From: an uncultured Roseateles sp. | GTDB lineage: Bacteria; Pseudomonadota; Gammaproteobacteria; Burkholderiales; Burkholderiaceae_C | Assembly: GCF_913777145.1 (NCBI RefSeq) | Contig: NZ_CAJYPS010000007.1 | Span: 1 to 64,000 of the forward strand | Direction: 5' to 3' | DNA: 64,000 nt | Part shown: positions 19,991-29,256 of the stretch, piece after piece | How positions within the stretch are numbered: the first letter of the stretch is position 1 | Layout: each line of letters begins with the position of its first letter | The notes under the pieces: model-generated | Told to the model about the DNA's origin: nothing | What the model saw: only the letters and a program-made list of their open reading frames with translations | Databases searched by the model: none | Made by a program: the position numbers and the translations under genes

Positions 19991-22900
19991 GATCGCGTCA
20001 CCGCGCAGACCGAGCCCCCGCCCCCGCCGCATGCGCCTGGGCCCGTGCGGGTGGCCTGCTGGCCGGCGCGCTGCTTTGGGCCCTGCTGGCGGTGCAGGCG
20101 GCGGCGGCCACGCTGCCGGTCGCGCTGCAGGAGTTCAAGCATGACGCCTGGTCCATAGAGCGCGGTGCACCCAGCCGCATCAACTCCATCACGCAGACGC
20201 TGGACGGCTTTCTGTGGATAGGCAGTGTGGAGGGACTGTTCCGCTTCGACGGTGTCAGCTTCGAGCCGCAGCGCCTGTGGCCCGAGGACGCGCAGCGCCT
20301 GGTGGTGTCCAGCCTGTGGGCGGCGCGCTCCGGCGCGCTGTGGGTGGGCCTGGCGCGCGGGCGCGGCGTGGCGGTGCTGCGCGACGGCCAGTTGGTGGAC
20401 GCGCACATGCCCCACCCCTCGCGCGAGGTGAACGACATCACCGAGGATGCCGAGGGCGGCATCTGGGTCGCCCGTGGCGGCCGCAGCGACCGCCTGCTGG
20501 CGCGCTACCACCGCGGCACCTGGCAGGAGTTCGGCCCGGAGAGCGGCCTGCCGGCCCAGCCGGTCTGGAAGCTGCATGTGGCGCGCGACGGCACGCTGTG
20601 GGTGGTGCTGTCGCACACGCTGGCCTACCGGCGGCCGGGCGAGACGCGCTTCAGCACGCGCGAGCTGGCGATCACGCCGCGGGCCAGCCTGTCGGAGGAT
20701 GGCCAGGGCCGCCTGTGGCTGTCCGACAACCGCGGCACCCGGCTGCTGGAGGCGCCCGCCGGGCCCGACACCTTCTTCCCCCACCCCAACCCCATAGGCG
20801 GCACCCGCCTGCTGTTCGACCGCCGCGGCGAACTCTGGACCACGACCTGGAACAGCGGCGTGCTGCGCATCAGCGCGCCGGGCCGCGCGCCGCCACCGGA
20901 TCTGGACGCCGCGCGCCGCGTCGCCGCGCTGGACTCGCGTGCCGGCCTCAGCTCCGACCAGACGCGCGCGCTGTTCCAGGACCGCGAGGGCAACATCTGG
21001 GTGGGCACCGAGCTGGGGCTGGACCAGCTGCGCCCGGCCAGCGTGGTGGCCGAAGCCGATCTGCCGCCCAACTCGCCCAGCAGCTACCGCCTGGCGGCCG
21101 CGCGGGACGGCACGGTCTATGTTGCCGACGCCTGGGCGCTGTACCTGATCGCGCCGGGCCAGCGGCCACGCCGCCTGCTGCAGAACGACTCGCCCGCCGA
21201 GGCGCTGTGCGCGGCCGGCGAGCGCGGCGTGTGGCTGTTCCTGGCCGACCGGCTGCTGCGGGTGGACGGCGCGCAGGTGCAGCGCCATGCCAAGCCGGCC
21301 GGCACCACCGCCTATGGCTGCACCGAGGACAGCGCCGGCCAGCTGTGGATGCCCGGGCTGGAGCGCGGCCTGTACCGCTGGCAGGCCGGCAGCTGGCAGC
21401 GCTGGCCCGAGCCGACGCCCTCCCCCTCGCTGCCGGCCAACGCGGTGCAGGACCACGACGGCCGCGCCGTCGTGCTGTTCCGCGCCCGGCCGCCGCAGGG
21501 CGAGCTGCCGTTCCTGGCGCTGGATGCGACACGCTCGGCGGTGGGCGGGGTCGAGGGCCTGCTGCCCAGCGAAGCCGGGCTCTTGATCAGCGGCGCCCAG
21601 GGTCTGGCGCGCGCCCAGGGCGGCGTGCTGCTGGGCGGCCGTCAACAGGCCTGGGCGGCGTCGCTGAACGGCCTGGCCCAGACCCGCGATGGCGATACCT
21701 GGGTCATAGGCGATGCCGGCCTTGTGCGCCTGCGCTCGGCCGAGCTGGCCGCCGCGCTGCAGGCGGGCGGCCGGCCGCCGGCCGCGCGCGTGCTGGACTT
21801 CCACGATGGCCTGAACAGCTTCGTGCAGAAGGCCCCGGGCGCCCAGGTCGCGGTGGGCGGCGACGGGCGGGTGTGGCTGCTGACCCGCCGCCAGGTGATG
21901 CGCATCAACCCGGCCGCGCTGGTGCCCAACCCGCTGCCGCCGCCGGTCGTCGTGCGTGCGGTGCAGGTCGGCGAGCACAGCCTGACGGCCGCGCCGCAAC
22001 TGGCCCTGCCCGCGGGCACGACCACGCTGCGCGTGACCTTCACCGCGCTCAGCCTCAGCGTGCCCAGCCGGGTGCAGTTCCGCCACCGCCTGCTGGGCGC
22101 CGACGAGGCCTGGAGCGCGCCCAGCCCGCTGCGCACCGCGCTGCTGACCGATCTGCGCCCAGGGGACTACCGCTTCGAGGTGCAGGCCTGCAACAACGAC
22201 GGCCTGTGGAGCGACACCCCCGCCACGGTGGCGCTCCACATCCCGGCCACCTTCACGCAGACCGGCGGCTTCAAGCTCGCGGTCGTGGGCCTGGGGCTGC
22301 TGCTGCTCTACGGCGCCTATCTGCTGCGGGTGCGCCAGATCCGCAGCCGGCTGCGCGAACGCGGCGAGGAGCGGCTGCGCGAGCGCGAGCGCATCGCCCG
22401 CGACATGCACGACACGCTGCTGCAAAGCGTGCAGGGGCTGATCCTGCGCGTGCAGGCGGTGGCCGACCGCCTGTCCGGCGAGCACGAGTCACGCCGCCTC
22501 ATCAACGAGGCGCTGGATCGCGCCGAGACCGTGCTGATCGAGGGCCGCGAGCGCCTGCAGGGCCTGCGGCGCGTGGATGCCAGCGACCTCACGCGCGAGC
22601 TGCACCGCCTGATCGCCGAGCAGCCCTTCGCGCCCAGCACCGAGGTCAGCGTCAGCAGCCACGGCCCGCGCAAGAGCCTGCGGCCCGAGCTGTTCGACGA
22701 GCTGCTGTGCATCCTGGGCGAGGCCCTGTTCAACGCGGCCAGGCACGCACAGGCCAGCCAGGTCGCGGTGCGGGTGGACTACGGTCGGCAGTGGCTGGAG
22801 ATCACGGTGCGCGACAACGGCGTGGGCCTCAGCCCGGCCCAGGCCCAGGCCCCGGGCCGCAGCGGGCATTTCGGCATCCTGGGCATGCGCGAACGCGCCC

Positions 22901-23022
22901 AGCGGCTGGGCGGCCAGTTCCGCATCCACGGCCACAGCGGCCTGGGCACCTTCGTGACGTTGCGCATCAAGGCCGCCATTGCCTACGCGGACGAGCACGG
23001 CGTCCCCGACGACAACGACTGA
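19987..23022 (+). CDS. Beta-propeller hybrid sensor histidine kinase (Reg_prop/Y_Y_Y, HisKA_3)
   Basis: Membrane sensor kinase of 1011 residues. A signal-like helix (about 25-45) is followed by a periplasmic sensor with two-propeller Reg_prop repeats (patterns such as [25 protein letters not shown]) to about 640, then a Y_Y_Y domain. One membrane helix lies near 760. A HisKA_3 domain has His808 in RDMHDTLLQ, and the ATPase has FNAARHA, DNGVGL and GHFGILGM. Typical partners are NarL-type response regulators, but none is adjacent, so it is an orphan here. ATG 19987 overlaps the gluQ stop; an ATG-like start 18 bases earlier is possible. Confidence 0.9.
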   Translation: MRSRHRADRAPAPAACAWARAGGLLAGALLWALLAVQAAAATLPVALQEFKHDAWSIERGAPSRINSITQTLDGFLWIGSVEGLFRFDGVSFEPQRLWPEDAQRLVVSSLWAARSGALWVGLARGRGVAVLRDGQLVDAHMPHPSREVNDITEDAEGGIWVARGGRSDRLLARYHRGTWQEFGPESGLPAQPVWKLHVARDGTLWVVLSHTLAYRRPGETRFSTRELAITPRASLSEDGQGRLWLSDNRGTRLLEAPAGPDTFFPHPNPIGGTRLLFDRRGELWTTTWNSGVLRISAPGRAPPPDLDAARRVAALDSRAGLSSDQTRALFQDREGNIWVGTELGLDQLRPASVVAEADLPPNSPSSYRLAAARDGTVYVADAWALYLIAPGQRPRRLLQNDSPAEALCAAGERGVWLFLADRLLRVDGAQVQRHAKPAGTTAYGCTEDSAGQLWMPGLERGLYRWQAGSWQRWPEPTPSPSLPANAVQDHDGRAVVLFRARPPQGELPFLALDATRSAVGGVEGLLPSEAGLLISGAQGLARAQGGVLLGGRQQAWAASLNGLAQTRDGDTWVIGDAGLVRLRSAELAAALQAGGRPPAARVLDFHDGLNSFVQKAPGAQVAVGGDGRVWLLTRRQVMRINPAALVPNPLPPPVVVRAVQVGEHSLTAAPQLALPAGTTTLRVTFTALSLSVPSRVQFRHRLLGADEAWSAPSPLRTALLTDLRPGDYRFEVQACNNDGLWSDTPATVALHIPATFTQTGGFKLAVVGLGLLLLYGAYLLRVRQIRSRLRERGEERLRERERIARDMHDTLLQSVQGLILRVQAVADRLSGEHESRRLINEALDRAETVLIEGRERLQGLRRVDASDLTRELHRLIAEQPFAPSTEVSVSSHGPRKSLRPELFDELLCILGEALFNAARHAQASQVAVRVDYGRQWLEITVRDNGVGLSPAQAQAPGRSGHFGILGMRERAQRLGGQFRIHGHSGLGTFVTLRIKAAIAYADEHGVPDDND

Positions 23023-23188
23023 GCCCCGGGCACAGACAAGACCTGGCCCCAAGCCCCTCCGGCCATGCCGGCCTGTCGGCGCCGGCTGCAGCTGAAGCCC
23101 CCGACACGACCTTGCATCGCAAGCTCGGCGTTAGTGAGCCGCGGCCTCCCTAGAGTGGCGGCGAGCTTCAACCCCTGCCTTGCCCGCC

Positions 23189-24106
23189 ATGACCGTCTCC
23201 CTACTCCCGCTGGCTGTCCCACCCTCCCGCCTGCAGCGTCTGCTGGCCATGAACGGAGTCCGCCTGTGCCTGGCCTTCGTCGTCACGGCGCTGGCCGGCG
23301 CGCTGACTGCCCGGCTGCTGCATGCCCACACCCAGGGCCTGCTCCACGCCCTGGCACCGGGTCTGGCAGGCGCGGCCGCTGCGCTGGCCGCCTATGCGCT
23401 GTATGTGCGCCTGGTGGAGCAGCGCCGCTCCGACGAGCTGGCCGCTGCCGGCGCGACGCGCGATCTGGGCCTGGGCCTGCTGGGTGGCGCGGCGCTGGTG
23501 ACGCTGGTGGTGGCGGGTCTGGCCGCGCTGGGGGTCTACCGGTTCGAGGGTCTGAACGCCCACCCCACCCGGCTGGCGGCCGCGATGTCCGAGATGGTGT
23601 TCGCCGGCGTGCTGGAGGAACTGCTGCTGCGCGCGGTGGTGTTGCGACTGCTGGAGCGCTGGCTGGGCAGCTGGGCGGCGCTGGCGCTGTCCGCGCTGCT
23701 GTTCGGCCTGCTGCACCTGCCCGGCGAGGGCATGAACCTGCTCGCACTGACCACCACCGTGGCCGCGGGCGTGCTGCTGGGCGCGGCCTATCTGGCGACG
23801 CGCCGCCTGTGGCTGAGCATTGCGTTGCATGCGGGCTGGAACTTCACGCTCGGCAGCGTGTTCTCGATCGCGGTGTCGGGTCATGCGCCGGCGAACGGCC
23901 TGCTGCTGGGCCGGCTGAGCGGGCCGGACTGGCTCACCGGCGGTGCCTATGGCCTGGAGGCCTCGGCGCTGACGCTGCTGGTGCTGCTGGGCGGCTCGGC
24001 CTGGCTGCTGGCCCGCGCGGCCTCGCGCGGTGGCCTGCGCCCGCGCAACAAAACGCAAGCGAAGCCTGCGATGGGTGAGCAAACGCCAGTCGCTGCGCAG
24101 GGCTGA
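23189..24106 (+). CDS. CPBP-family intramembrane metalloprotease
   Basis: Membrane protein of 305 residues in the CPBP/Abi (CAAX protease and bacteriocin-processing) family. The family motifs are EELLLR, with the paired glutamates, FGLLH, and a last ALHAGWNF histidine. About eight hydrophobic segments are visible. Bacterial members process or protect against peptides or have unknown substrates. ATG 23189 is preferred over a TTG three codons earlier. The upstream gap 23023-23188 shows no promoter I can name. Confidence 0.85.
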   Translation: MTVSLLPLAVPPSRLQRLLAMNGVRLCLAFVVTALAGALTARLLHAHTQGLLHALAPGLAGAAAALAAYALYVRLVEQRRSDELAAAGATRDLGLGLLGGAALVTLVVAGLAALGVYRFEGLNAHPTRLAAAMSEMVFAGVLEELLLRAVVLRLLERWLGSWAALALSALLFGLLHLPGEGMNLLALTTTVAAGVLLGAAYLATRRLWLSIALHAGWNFTLGSVFSIAVSGHAPANGLLLGRLSGPDWLTGGAYGLEASALTLLVLLGGSAWLLARAASRGGLRPRNKTQAKPAMGEQTPVAAQG

Positions 24107-24164
24107 AGCATCGCGATACACAAGCCCGCCTCGGACGCCGCAGCCAGGGCGCAGACTGCGCCGC

Positions 24165-24611
24165 ATGAGTTTGCACATCGATGAAGCCACGCCGCCGCTG
24201 AGCGCCGAACAGACCCTGACCGGCTGGCGCCGCGAGTTCTGCGTGGAGCTGCTGGGCGACGGTCAGGCGCGGGTGTTCCTGCGCGCCGTCGAGTCGGCCT
24301 CGCTGAAGGCCGCCGAGCTCAAGCGCGGCCTGCTGTTTCACCGCGTCAACACCACGTTCGCCGACCTGCCCGGCTGCGTGGCCGCGGCCCGCGACGCGCT
24401 GGAGGCACTGGCCCGCACCGCCACCCGCCCCCAGCCCACGCAGGACAACCTGTTCGCCACCACCCACTACGACCGCGCCGCCTGGGACCGCGTGGTCTAC
24501 GCGGTGGAACAGTGGCAACGCCGCCCGCCCGCCAGCTCCTGCCTGCCGCGCTCGAGCCCGCCGCCCGACCGCGCCGGCGTGCTGGCCGTGCGGCGCCCAC
24601 CCCGGGCCTGA
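24165..24611 (+). CDS. Hypothetical protein
   Basis: Reading frame of 148 residues from the ATG at 24165, with composition typical of neighbouring genes. I do not recognise a family. The first 110 residues look like a folded alpha/beta domain (WRREFCVELLGDGQARVFLRA, then helical segments). The last 30 are rich in proline, arginine and serine and could be a shifted or disordered tail. No signal peptide or membrane helix. It lies 58 bases after the CPBP gene and before the FKBP gene. Confidence 0.55.
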   Translation: MSLHIDEATPPLSAEQTLTGWRREFCVELLGDGQARVFLRAVESASLKAAELKRGLLFHRVNTTFADLPGCVAAARDALEALARTATRPQPTQDNLFATTHYDRAAWDRVVYAVEQWQRRPPASSCLPRSSPPPDRAGVLAVRRPPRA

Positions 24612-24689
24612 GCGCCGCGCTCGGTCGTGGGCAGGGGCTGCGCAGCGCGGCGACAATCCTGCTTTTCGCTCAACAAGCAAGGATTTCCC

Positions 24690-25412
24690 ATGAACACCAC
24701 GCCCAGCGGCCTGCAGTTCGAAGACAGCGTCGTCGGTGACGGCAAGGAGGCCCAGGCCGGCCAGGATGTGACGGTGCACTACACCGGCTGGCTGTGGGTC
24801 GACGGCAAGAAGACCACCAAGTTCGACTCCAGCCTGGACCGCCGCGATCCCTTCGAGTTCGAGCTCGGCGCCGGCATGGTGATCCGCGGCTGGGACGAAG
24901 GCGTGCAGGGCATGAAGATAGGCGGCAAGCGCACGCTGATCATCCCGGCCGAGCTGGGCTATGGCGCGCGCGGCGCCGGCGGCGTGATCCCGCCCAACGC
25001 CACGCTGTGCTTCGATGTGGAGCTGCTGGGCGTGGCCGGTGGCCCCGAGCCGGTGGAACTGACGCTGACCACCACCGCCAGCGGCCTGCAGTTCGAGGAC
25101 AAGGTCGCCGGCGAAGGTGCCGAGGCCGTGAAGGGTCGCCGCGTGTCGGTGCACTACACCGGCTGGCTGTTCCAGAACGGCATGAAGGGCAAGAAGTTCG
25201 ACTCCAGCAAGGATCGCGGCCAGCCCTTCAAGTTCGGTCTGGGTGGCGGCGAGGTCATCAAGGGCTGGGACGAAGGCGTGCAGGGCATGAAGGTGGGCGG
25301 CACCCGCATGCTGGTGCTGCCGCCCGAGCTGGGCTACGGCGCCTACGGTGCCGGTGGCGTGATCCCGCCGCACGCGACGCTGCTGTTCGAGGTGGAGCTG
25401 CTGGCCGTCTGA
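24690..25412 (+). CDS. Tandem two-domain FKBP-type peptidyl-prolyl isomerase
   Basis: Two complete FKBP domains in one 240-residue chain: about 5-115 and 125-240. Each has [29 protein letters not shown] and GYGA(R/Y)GAGGVIPP, so both active-site sets look intact. They are about two-thirds identical, meaning internal duplication. There is no signal peptide, so the chain is cytoplasmic. AAGGA lies eight bases before the ATG. Single-domain FKBPs of about 115 residues are the norm for this subfamily. The start frame is open further upstream, but the ATG with this site is best. Confidence 0.92.
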   Translation: MNTTPSGLQFEDSVVGDGKEAQAGQDVTVHYTGWLWVDGKKTTKFDSSLDRRDPFEFELGAGMVIRGWDEGVQGMKIGGKRTLIIPAELGYGARGAGGVIPPNATLCFDVELLGVAGGPEPVELTLTTTASGLQFEDKVAGEGAEAVKGRRVSVHYTGWLFQNGMKGKKFDSSKDRGQPFKFGLGGGEVIKGWDEGVQGMKVGGTRMLVLPPELGYGAYGAGGVIPPHATLLFEVELLAV

Positions 25413-25443
25413 GGCCACGGGAGCCGGGCCGCACGGCCGCGAC

Positions 25444-27822
25444 TCAAGGTTCGCCGCCGAACAGCGTGGTCGGCGCGGACTGCGTGAGCCGCCAGGGCAG
25501 CACGCGCGAGTCCGTGTCGTCCTGCGGCCCCTGCACCGGGCGGCCGGCCAGCCAGTCCTGCAGCCGCGCCAGCGGCAGCGGGCGCGACACCAGGTAGCCC
25601 TGTACCTCGTCGCAGCCTATCGTGCGTATCGCGCCCAGGTCCTGCTCGGTCTCCACGCCCTCGGCCACGGTGCGCATGCCCAGCACCTGGGCCATCTGCA
25701 CGATGGTGTTCACGATGGCCAGCGCGTCCGCGTGCTCGGACAGCGCCCGCACGAAGGAACGGTCCACCTTCAGCGTGTGGAAGGGAAAGGCCCGCAGATA
25801 GGACAGTGACGAGAAGCCGGTGCCGAAATCGTCCAGCGCGATGCGCACGCCCAGCGCATGCAGCGCATGCAGGCGCTTGATCGCGCCCTGCGCGTCCTCC
25901 AGCATCAGCGACTCGGTCACCTCCAGGTGCAGCCGGGTCGGGTCCAGTCCGGTGGCCGACAGCGCGCGGTCCACGCTGGCGACAAAGTCCGCCTGCATCA
26001 GCTGCAGCGGCGACACATTCACCGCCATGCTCAGGCCCGGCAGCTGCTGGGCCGCCCGGCAGGCCTGGGTCAGCGCAAACTCGCCCAGCTCGTGGATCAG
26101 CCCGCTGCGCTCCGCCACCGGGATGAACTCGCCCGGCGAGATGCTGCCCAGCACCGGATGCTCCCAGCGCAGCAGCGCCTCCACGCCTATGGGTTTGAGG
26201 CTGCGGGTATCGGCCTGGGGCTGGAAGTGCAGCTCGAACTGGCCGCCGCGCAGCCCGTCGCGCAGCGCCAGCTCTATGCTGTTCTGGCGCCGCGCTGCCT
26301 CACCCAGGGACGCCGCATAGACCACGCCGCGGCTGCGGCCGGAGCGCTTGGCGTCATAGAGCGCCAGGTCGGCATTCACCATCAGCTCCTCCACACTGCC
26401 GGCGCGCTCGTCCAGGCGCACCAGGCCCACGCTGGCGCCCAGGTGCAGCTGCTTGGGCCCGACATGGATGGGCTCGCGCAGGCGCTCGATGAGCGCCGCC
26501 GCCTGCTGCTGCGGTGCGCGCCGCGGCGCGGGGTTGAGACTGAGCACCGCGAACTCGTCGCCGCCCAGGCGTGCCACCAGATCGCCCTCGTCCACCGACT
26601 GCCGCAGCCGCTCGGCCACCACACGCAGCACCTCGTCGCCCACCGTGTGGCCGGAGCCGTCGTTGATGGCCTTGAAGTGGTCCAGATCGATGGACATCAG
26701 CCAGCCGCTGCGGCCCAGCGCCAGCGCGGCCTTGACCGCGCCCAGCAGCGCGCGGCGGTTCGGCAGGCCGGTCAGCGCGTCGTGCTCGGCCTGCAGGCGC
26801 AGCTGGTTCTCGAAACGCTGGGCCTCGGTGATGTCGGCGATCACGCCGCGCCAGCCGCCGCCGCTCTTGGGCTTGGCGCTCAGCGACCACCAGCGCGCCT
26901 GCTCACCCTGGCCCAGGCGCAGCTTGAGATCGCGAAAGGGCCGGCCCAGCGCCCAGGCAGCCAGCAGATGGGCGACGTCCTGCCCCTGGCTGGCAAACCA
27001 CTGTGGCAGGCGCAGCCGCGCCAGCTCGGCCTCGGGCACGCCCAGCAGCTCCACCAGGCGTGGCGAGCGGTGCAGCAACCGCCCTTCGACATCGGTCTCC
27101 CACAGCGCGTCGCTGGCGTTCTCCTCGAAATCCTTGAGCAGCAAGGACACCACCTGCTGCTGGCGCGCCTGTTCCAGTCGGGCGCGCAGCAGCGCGGTGG
27201 CCTGGCGACACAGCGCCAGCACCGTCAGCGACACGATGACCGAGTAGCTCAGCAGCAGCGCCGCGACCGCGCCGAACACCAGGCCTCCGGCCTGCCACAG
27301 CGCCAGCAGCGAGCCCGCCGCGATCAGCCACACGTAGATGAGGCTGGCCCAGGGCTGCATCGCCAGCGCGACCGCGCCGGCACCGAGCATGCCGCTGACC
27401 AGCGTCGCGATCAGCACCTGCTCGGCCGGCCCCACGCGCGGGAACCACAGCGCCGCCGCCCCACCCCAGCACAGGCCCAGCACCGCCGCATGCACGCTGC
27501 CGCGCCGGTAGGCCCGTACCGACGACTGGCTGGGCAGCTGGCGGCGCGAGCGCCCCCAGGCTGACAGCCCGGCCCCCGCCACCAGCGACAGCAGCAGCAG
27601 CCACACCACCATGGGCCAGCCGCCCGCGCGCCCCACACAGAACCACAGCAGCGCACCGGCCAGCAGGTTGGCGGCCATCAACGCCGGCGTCAGCCGCACC
27701 AGCTGGCGCAGGTGCTGGGCGCGTATCTGCGCCGACTCCTCGTCGGTGGCCGAATACAGCCCGAAGGGCTGACGCCAGCCACGGGGCGATGGTGGTACTC
27801 TGGATTCGACAGCGCTGGTCAT
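25444..27822 (-). CDS. Membrane GGDEF-EAL protein (c-di-GMP synthase/phosphodiesterase)
   Basis: Cyclic-di-GMP turnover enzyme of 792 residues. It has several membrane helices in residues 45-210, then a PAS-like region (about 225-340), a GGDEF domain and an EAL domain. The active-site GGDEF sequence is intact at residues 420-424 and EAL is intact at 548-550 (GVEALLRW), with DDFGTGFSS and the downstream KVDRSF and AEGVE motifs. Both activities could therefore be present. It is divergent from a PilZ protein gene, an effector candidate. Confidence 0.93.
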   Translation of the reverse strand: MTSAVESRVPPSPRGWRQPFGLYSATDEESAQIRAQHLRQLVRLTPALMAANLLAGALLWFCVGRAGGWPMVVWLLLLSLVAGAGLSAWGRSRRQLPSQSSVRAYRRGSVHAAVLGLCWGGAAALWFPRVGPAEQVLIATLVSGMLGAGAVALAMQPWASLIYVWLIAAGSLLALWQAGGLVFGAVAALLLSYSVIVSLTVLALCRQATALLRARLEQARQQQVVSLLLKDFEENASDALWETDVEGRLLHRSPRLVELLGVPEAELARLRLPQWFASQGQDVAHLLAAWALGRPFRDLKLRLGQGEQARWWSLSAKPKSGGGWRGVIADITEAQRFENQLRLQAEHDALTGLPNRRALLGAVKAALALGRSGWLMSIDLDHFKAINDGSGHTVGDEVLRVVAERLRQSVDEGDLVARLGGDEFAVLSLNPAPRRAPQQQAAALIERLREPIHVGPKQLHLGASVGLVRLDERAGSVEELMVNADLALYDAKRSGRSRGVVYAASLGEAARRQNSIELALRDGLRGGQFELHFQPQADTRSLKPIGVEALLRWEHPVLGSISPGEFIPVAERSGLIHELGEFALTQACRAAQQLPGLSMAVNVSPLQLMQADFVASVDRALSATGLDPTRLHLEVTESLMLEDAQGAIKRLHALHALGVRIALDDFGTGFSSLSYLRAFPFHTLKVDRSFVRALSEHADALAIVNTIVQMAQVLGMRTVAEGVETEQDLGAIRTIGCDEVQGYLVSRPLPLARLQDWLAGRPVQGPQDDTDSRVLPWRLTQSAPTTLFGGEP

Positions 27823-27920
27823 GGCGGCCTTCTCGCGAACGGCAGATGGTAGCCAAGGGCTTCAACAGGCTGTCATGGGCTCGTGCTTTGCTCGCGATTC
27901 TTGCCACCCCAACCGGATGG

Positions 27921-28364
27921 ATGTCCCGCATGAACGACCTTCTCTCCTCCTCGCCCGATATGCGCCGTTTTCCCCGCGTCGAGTTCTTTCTCGTGCCGGA
28001 GGAACATGAGCAGTTGCCCGTCTGGGTGGTCAAGCCCGAGGACCTGGCCGCCGCGCGCGGTGGCGTGGTCGTGAACCTCAGCGAGTCGGGGCTGCAGATC
28101 CTGGCTGCCGCCGAGCCGCCGCTGGAAGGCACGCACTACGAGATGCGCCTGCTGCTGGGCGAGGACGAGGGCGTGCCGCTGTTCACCGCGGCGGTGCGGC
28201 GGGTCTGGACCCGGCCGCTCAGCAAGATCGTGCAGCTGGGCGGCTTCGAGTTCGAGACCCCCAACTCCGAGGCCGAGGAGTTCCTGCGCGTGCAGACCGC
28301 GCAGATCACCGCGCGGCAGTGGGTGCGTTGCGTGCTGGTGGAGCCTGCGACCTCGCTGAGCTGA
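27921..28364 (+). CDS. PilZ-domain c-di-GMP effector candidate
   Basis: Small protein of 147 residues with the two PilZ binding motifs: RRFPR at residues 15-19 and NLSESG at 52-57. The rest fits one PilZ barrel with a short tail. Two in-frame ATG codons lie at 27921 and 27930. The frame is open further upstream, inside the promoter zone of the opposite GGDEF-EAL gene. It probably senses c-di-GMP made or broken down by that enzyme; the partner is unknown. Confidence 0.8.
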   Translation: MSRMNDLLSSSPDMRRFPRVEFFLVPEEHEQLPVWVVKPEDLAAARGGVVVNLSESGLQILAAAEPPLEGTHYEMRLLLGEDEGVPLFTAAVRRVWTRPLSKIVQLGGFEFETPNSEAEEFLRVQTAQITARQWVRCVLVEPATSLS

Positions 28365-28417
28365 CCCCATCACCCCGGGCCAACCCTAGGTTCGGGCGAA
28401 AAACCTGGCCTTTTGGT

Positions 28418-28437
28418 CCCTAGGATTTGCACTAGGG
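28418..28437. promoter_or_regulatory. 20-bp dyad CCCTAG-N8-CTAGGG upstream of PEP-CTERM gene
   Basis: CCCTAG (28418-28423) and CTAGGG (28432-28437) form a perfect inverted repeat around GATTTGCA. A third CCCTAGG copy lies at 28384-28390. The 20-base symmetric form suits a dimeric helix-turn-helix regulator of the LuxR/NarL type. It lies 127 bases before the PEP-CTERM gene. No regulator of that type is encoded nearby. Confidence 0.6.
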
Positions 28438-28563
28438 CCGGGGCCAAACCGGGGTTTATCCCCACAAATTACCGAAGTTCGCGGCTTTCTTGGCAGGGAA
28501 ACTCTTCTTTGCAAGGCCCAACCGGGTCTGCGCTCAACGAATCTCCTGACCAAGGAAACCTGA

Positions 28564-29169
28564 ATGCGTCCCGCGTCTCTTGCCTTTTCCAGCCTTGTTG
28601 TCGCAGCCCTGGCCACCCCGGCGCTGGCCGACACCACGGTCTACACCTCGGCCGCCAGCTTCCTGCCGCAAGTGGCGGTCGGCTACTACAGCGAAAACTT
28701 CGACGGGCTCAGCGAGTTGCCCCCGTCCTTTGCGAGTGGCGGCTTCAGCTACTCGATCAGCACCACCGGCGGTGGCTATGCGTCGGGTGACTACGTCGGC
28801 ACCAGCTTCCCCGAACAGGCGCTGACCATCAGCTTCACCAGCGGCAATGTCACCGCCATCGGCGCGAACTTCTTCGCGACCAACATCGGCGACGAGTTCC
28901 TGCCGCTGGCCGTCACGGTGAGCCTGAGTGACGGCACGGTGCGCTCCTTCACGCCGGCCTCCGTCAGCGACAGCTTCCTGGGCTTTGTGTCCGATGCGCC
29001 CATCGCGTCGCTGACGCTGAGCATGACGGCGTCCAACTCCCCGCTGTTCCCCTATGCAGCCCTGGACAACCTGACCGTGGGCGTGTCCGCCGTGCCCGAG
29101 CCGGCCTCGGCCGCGCTGCTGGCGCTGGGCGCCACCGGCCTGTGGCTGGCTCGCCGCCGCAAGGCCTGA
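28564..29169 (+). CDS. PEP-CTERM sorting domain protein
   Basis: Secreted protein of 201 residues. It has a Sec signal peptide ending ATPALA, a beta-rich middle part with a NFDGLSELPPS motif, and a PEP-CTERM tail at about 177-201: the VPEP motif, a hydrophobic helix and the RRRKA end. The exosortase/EpsH system cleaves such tails and sorts the protein to the cell surface in exopolysaccharide-making cells. No exosortase gene is in the window. AAGGAAA stands before the ATG. Confidence 0.93.
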   Translation: MRPASLAFSSLVVAALATPALADTTVYTSAASFLPQVAVGYYSENFDGLSELPPSFASGGFSYSISTTGGGYASGDYVGTSFPEQALTISFTSGNVTAIGANFFATNIGDEFLPLAVTVSLSDGTVRSFTPASVSDSFLGFVSDAPIASLTLSMTASNSPLFPYAALDNLTVGVSAVPEPASAALLALGATGLWLARRRKA

Positions 29170-29181
29170 CCCCATCAGCCG

Positions 29182-29201
29182 CTGGCCGGCACACCGGCCA
29201 G
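29182..29201. terminator. Hairpin after PEP-CTERM gene
   Basis: CTGGCCGG (29182-29189) and CCGGCCAG (29194-29201) pair perfectly around CACA, 12 bases after the stop. No T-run follows, so its termination strength is uncertain. Confidence 0.5.
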
Positions 29202-29226
29202 GCCCACCGCCCCACCTGCAATCAAC

Positions 29227-29245
29227 GATGCCGCCACGCGGCATC
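29227..29245 (+). promoter_or_regulatory. Hairpin in leader of M4 protease gene
   Basis: GATGCCGC (29227-29234) pairs with GCGGCATC (29238-29245) over a three-base loop. The GGGAG ribosome binding site begins two bases after it. It could slow initiation or protect the 5' end; this is inference. Confidence 0.5.
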
Positions 29246-29256
29246 CGGGAGTTCCC

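Noticed and set aside
22983..23188. Response regulator following the propeller kinase
   Set aside because: The next gene is a CPBP membrane protease and no receiver-domain motif is seen.
28490..28530. TGGCA...TTGC as a sigma-54 promoter for the PEP-CTERM gene
   Set aside because: Spacing between the two elements is about seven bases too long for a -24/-12 promoter.
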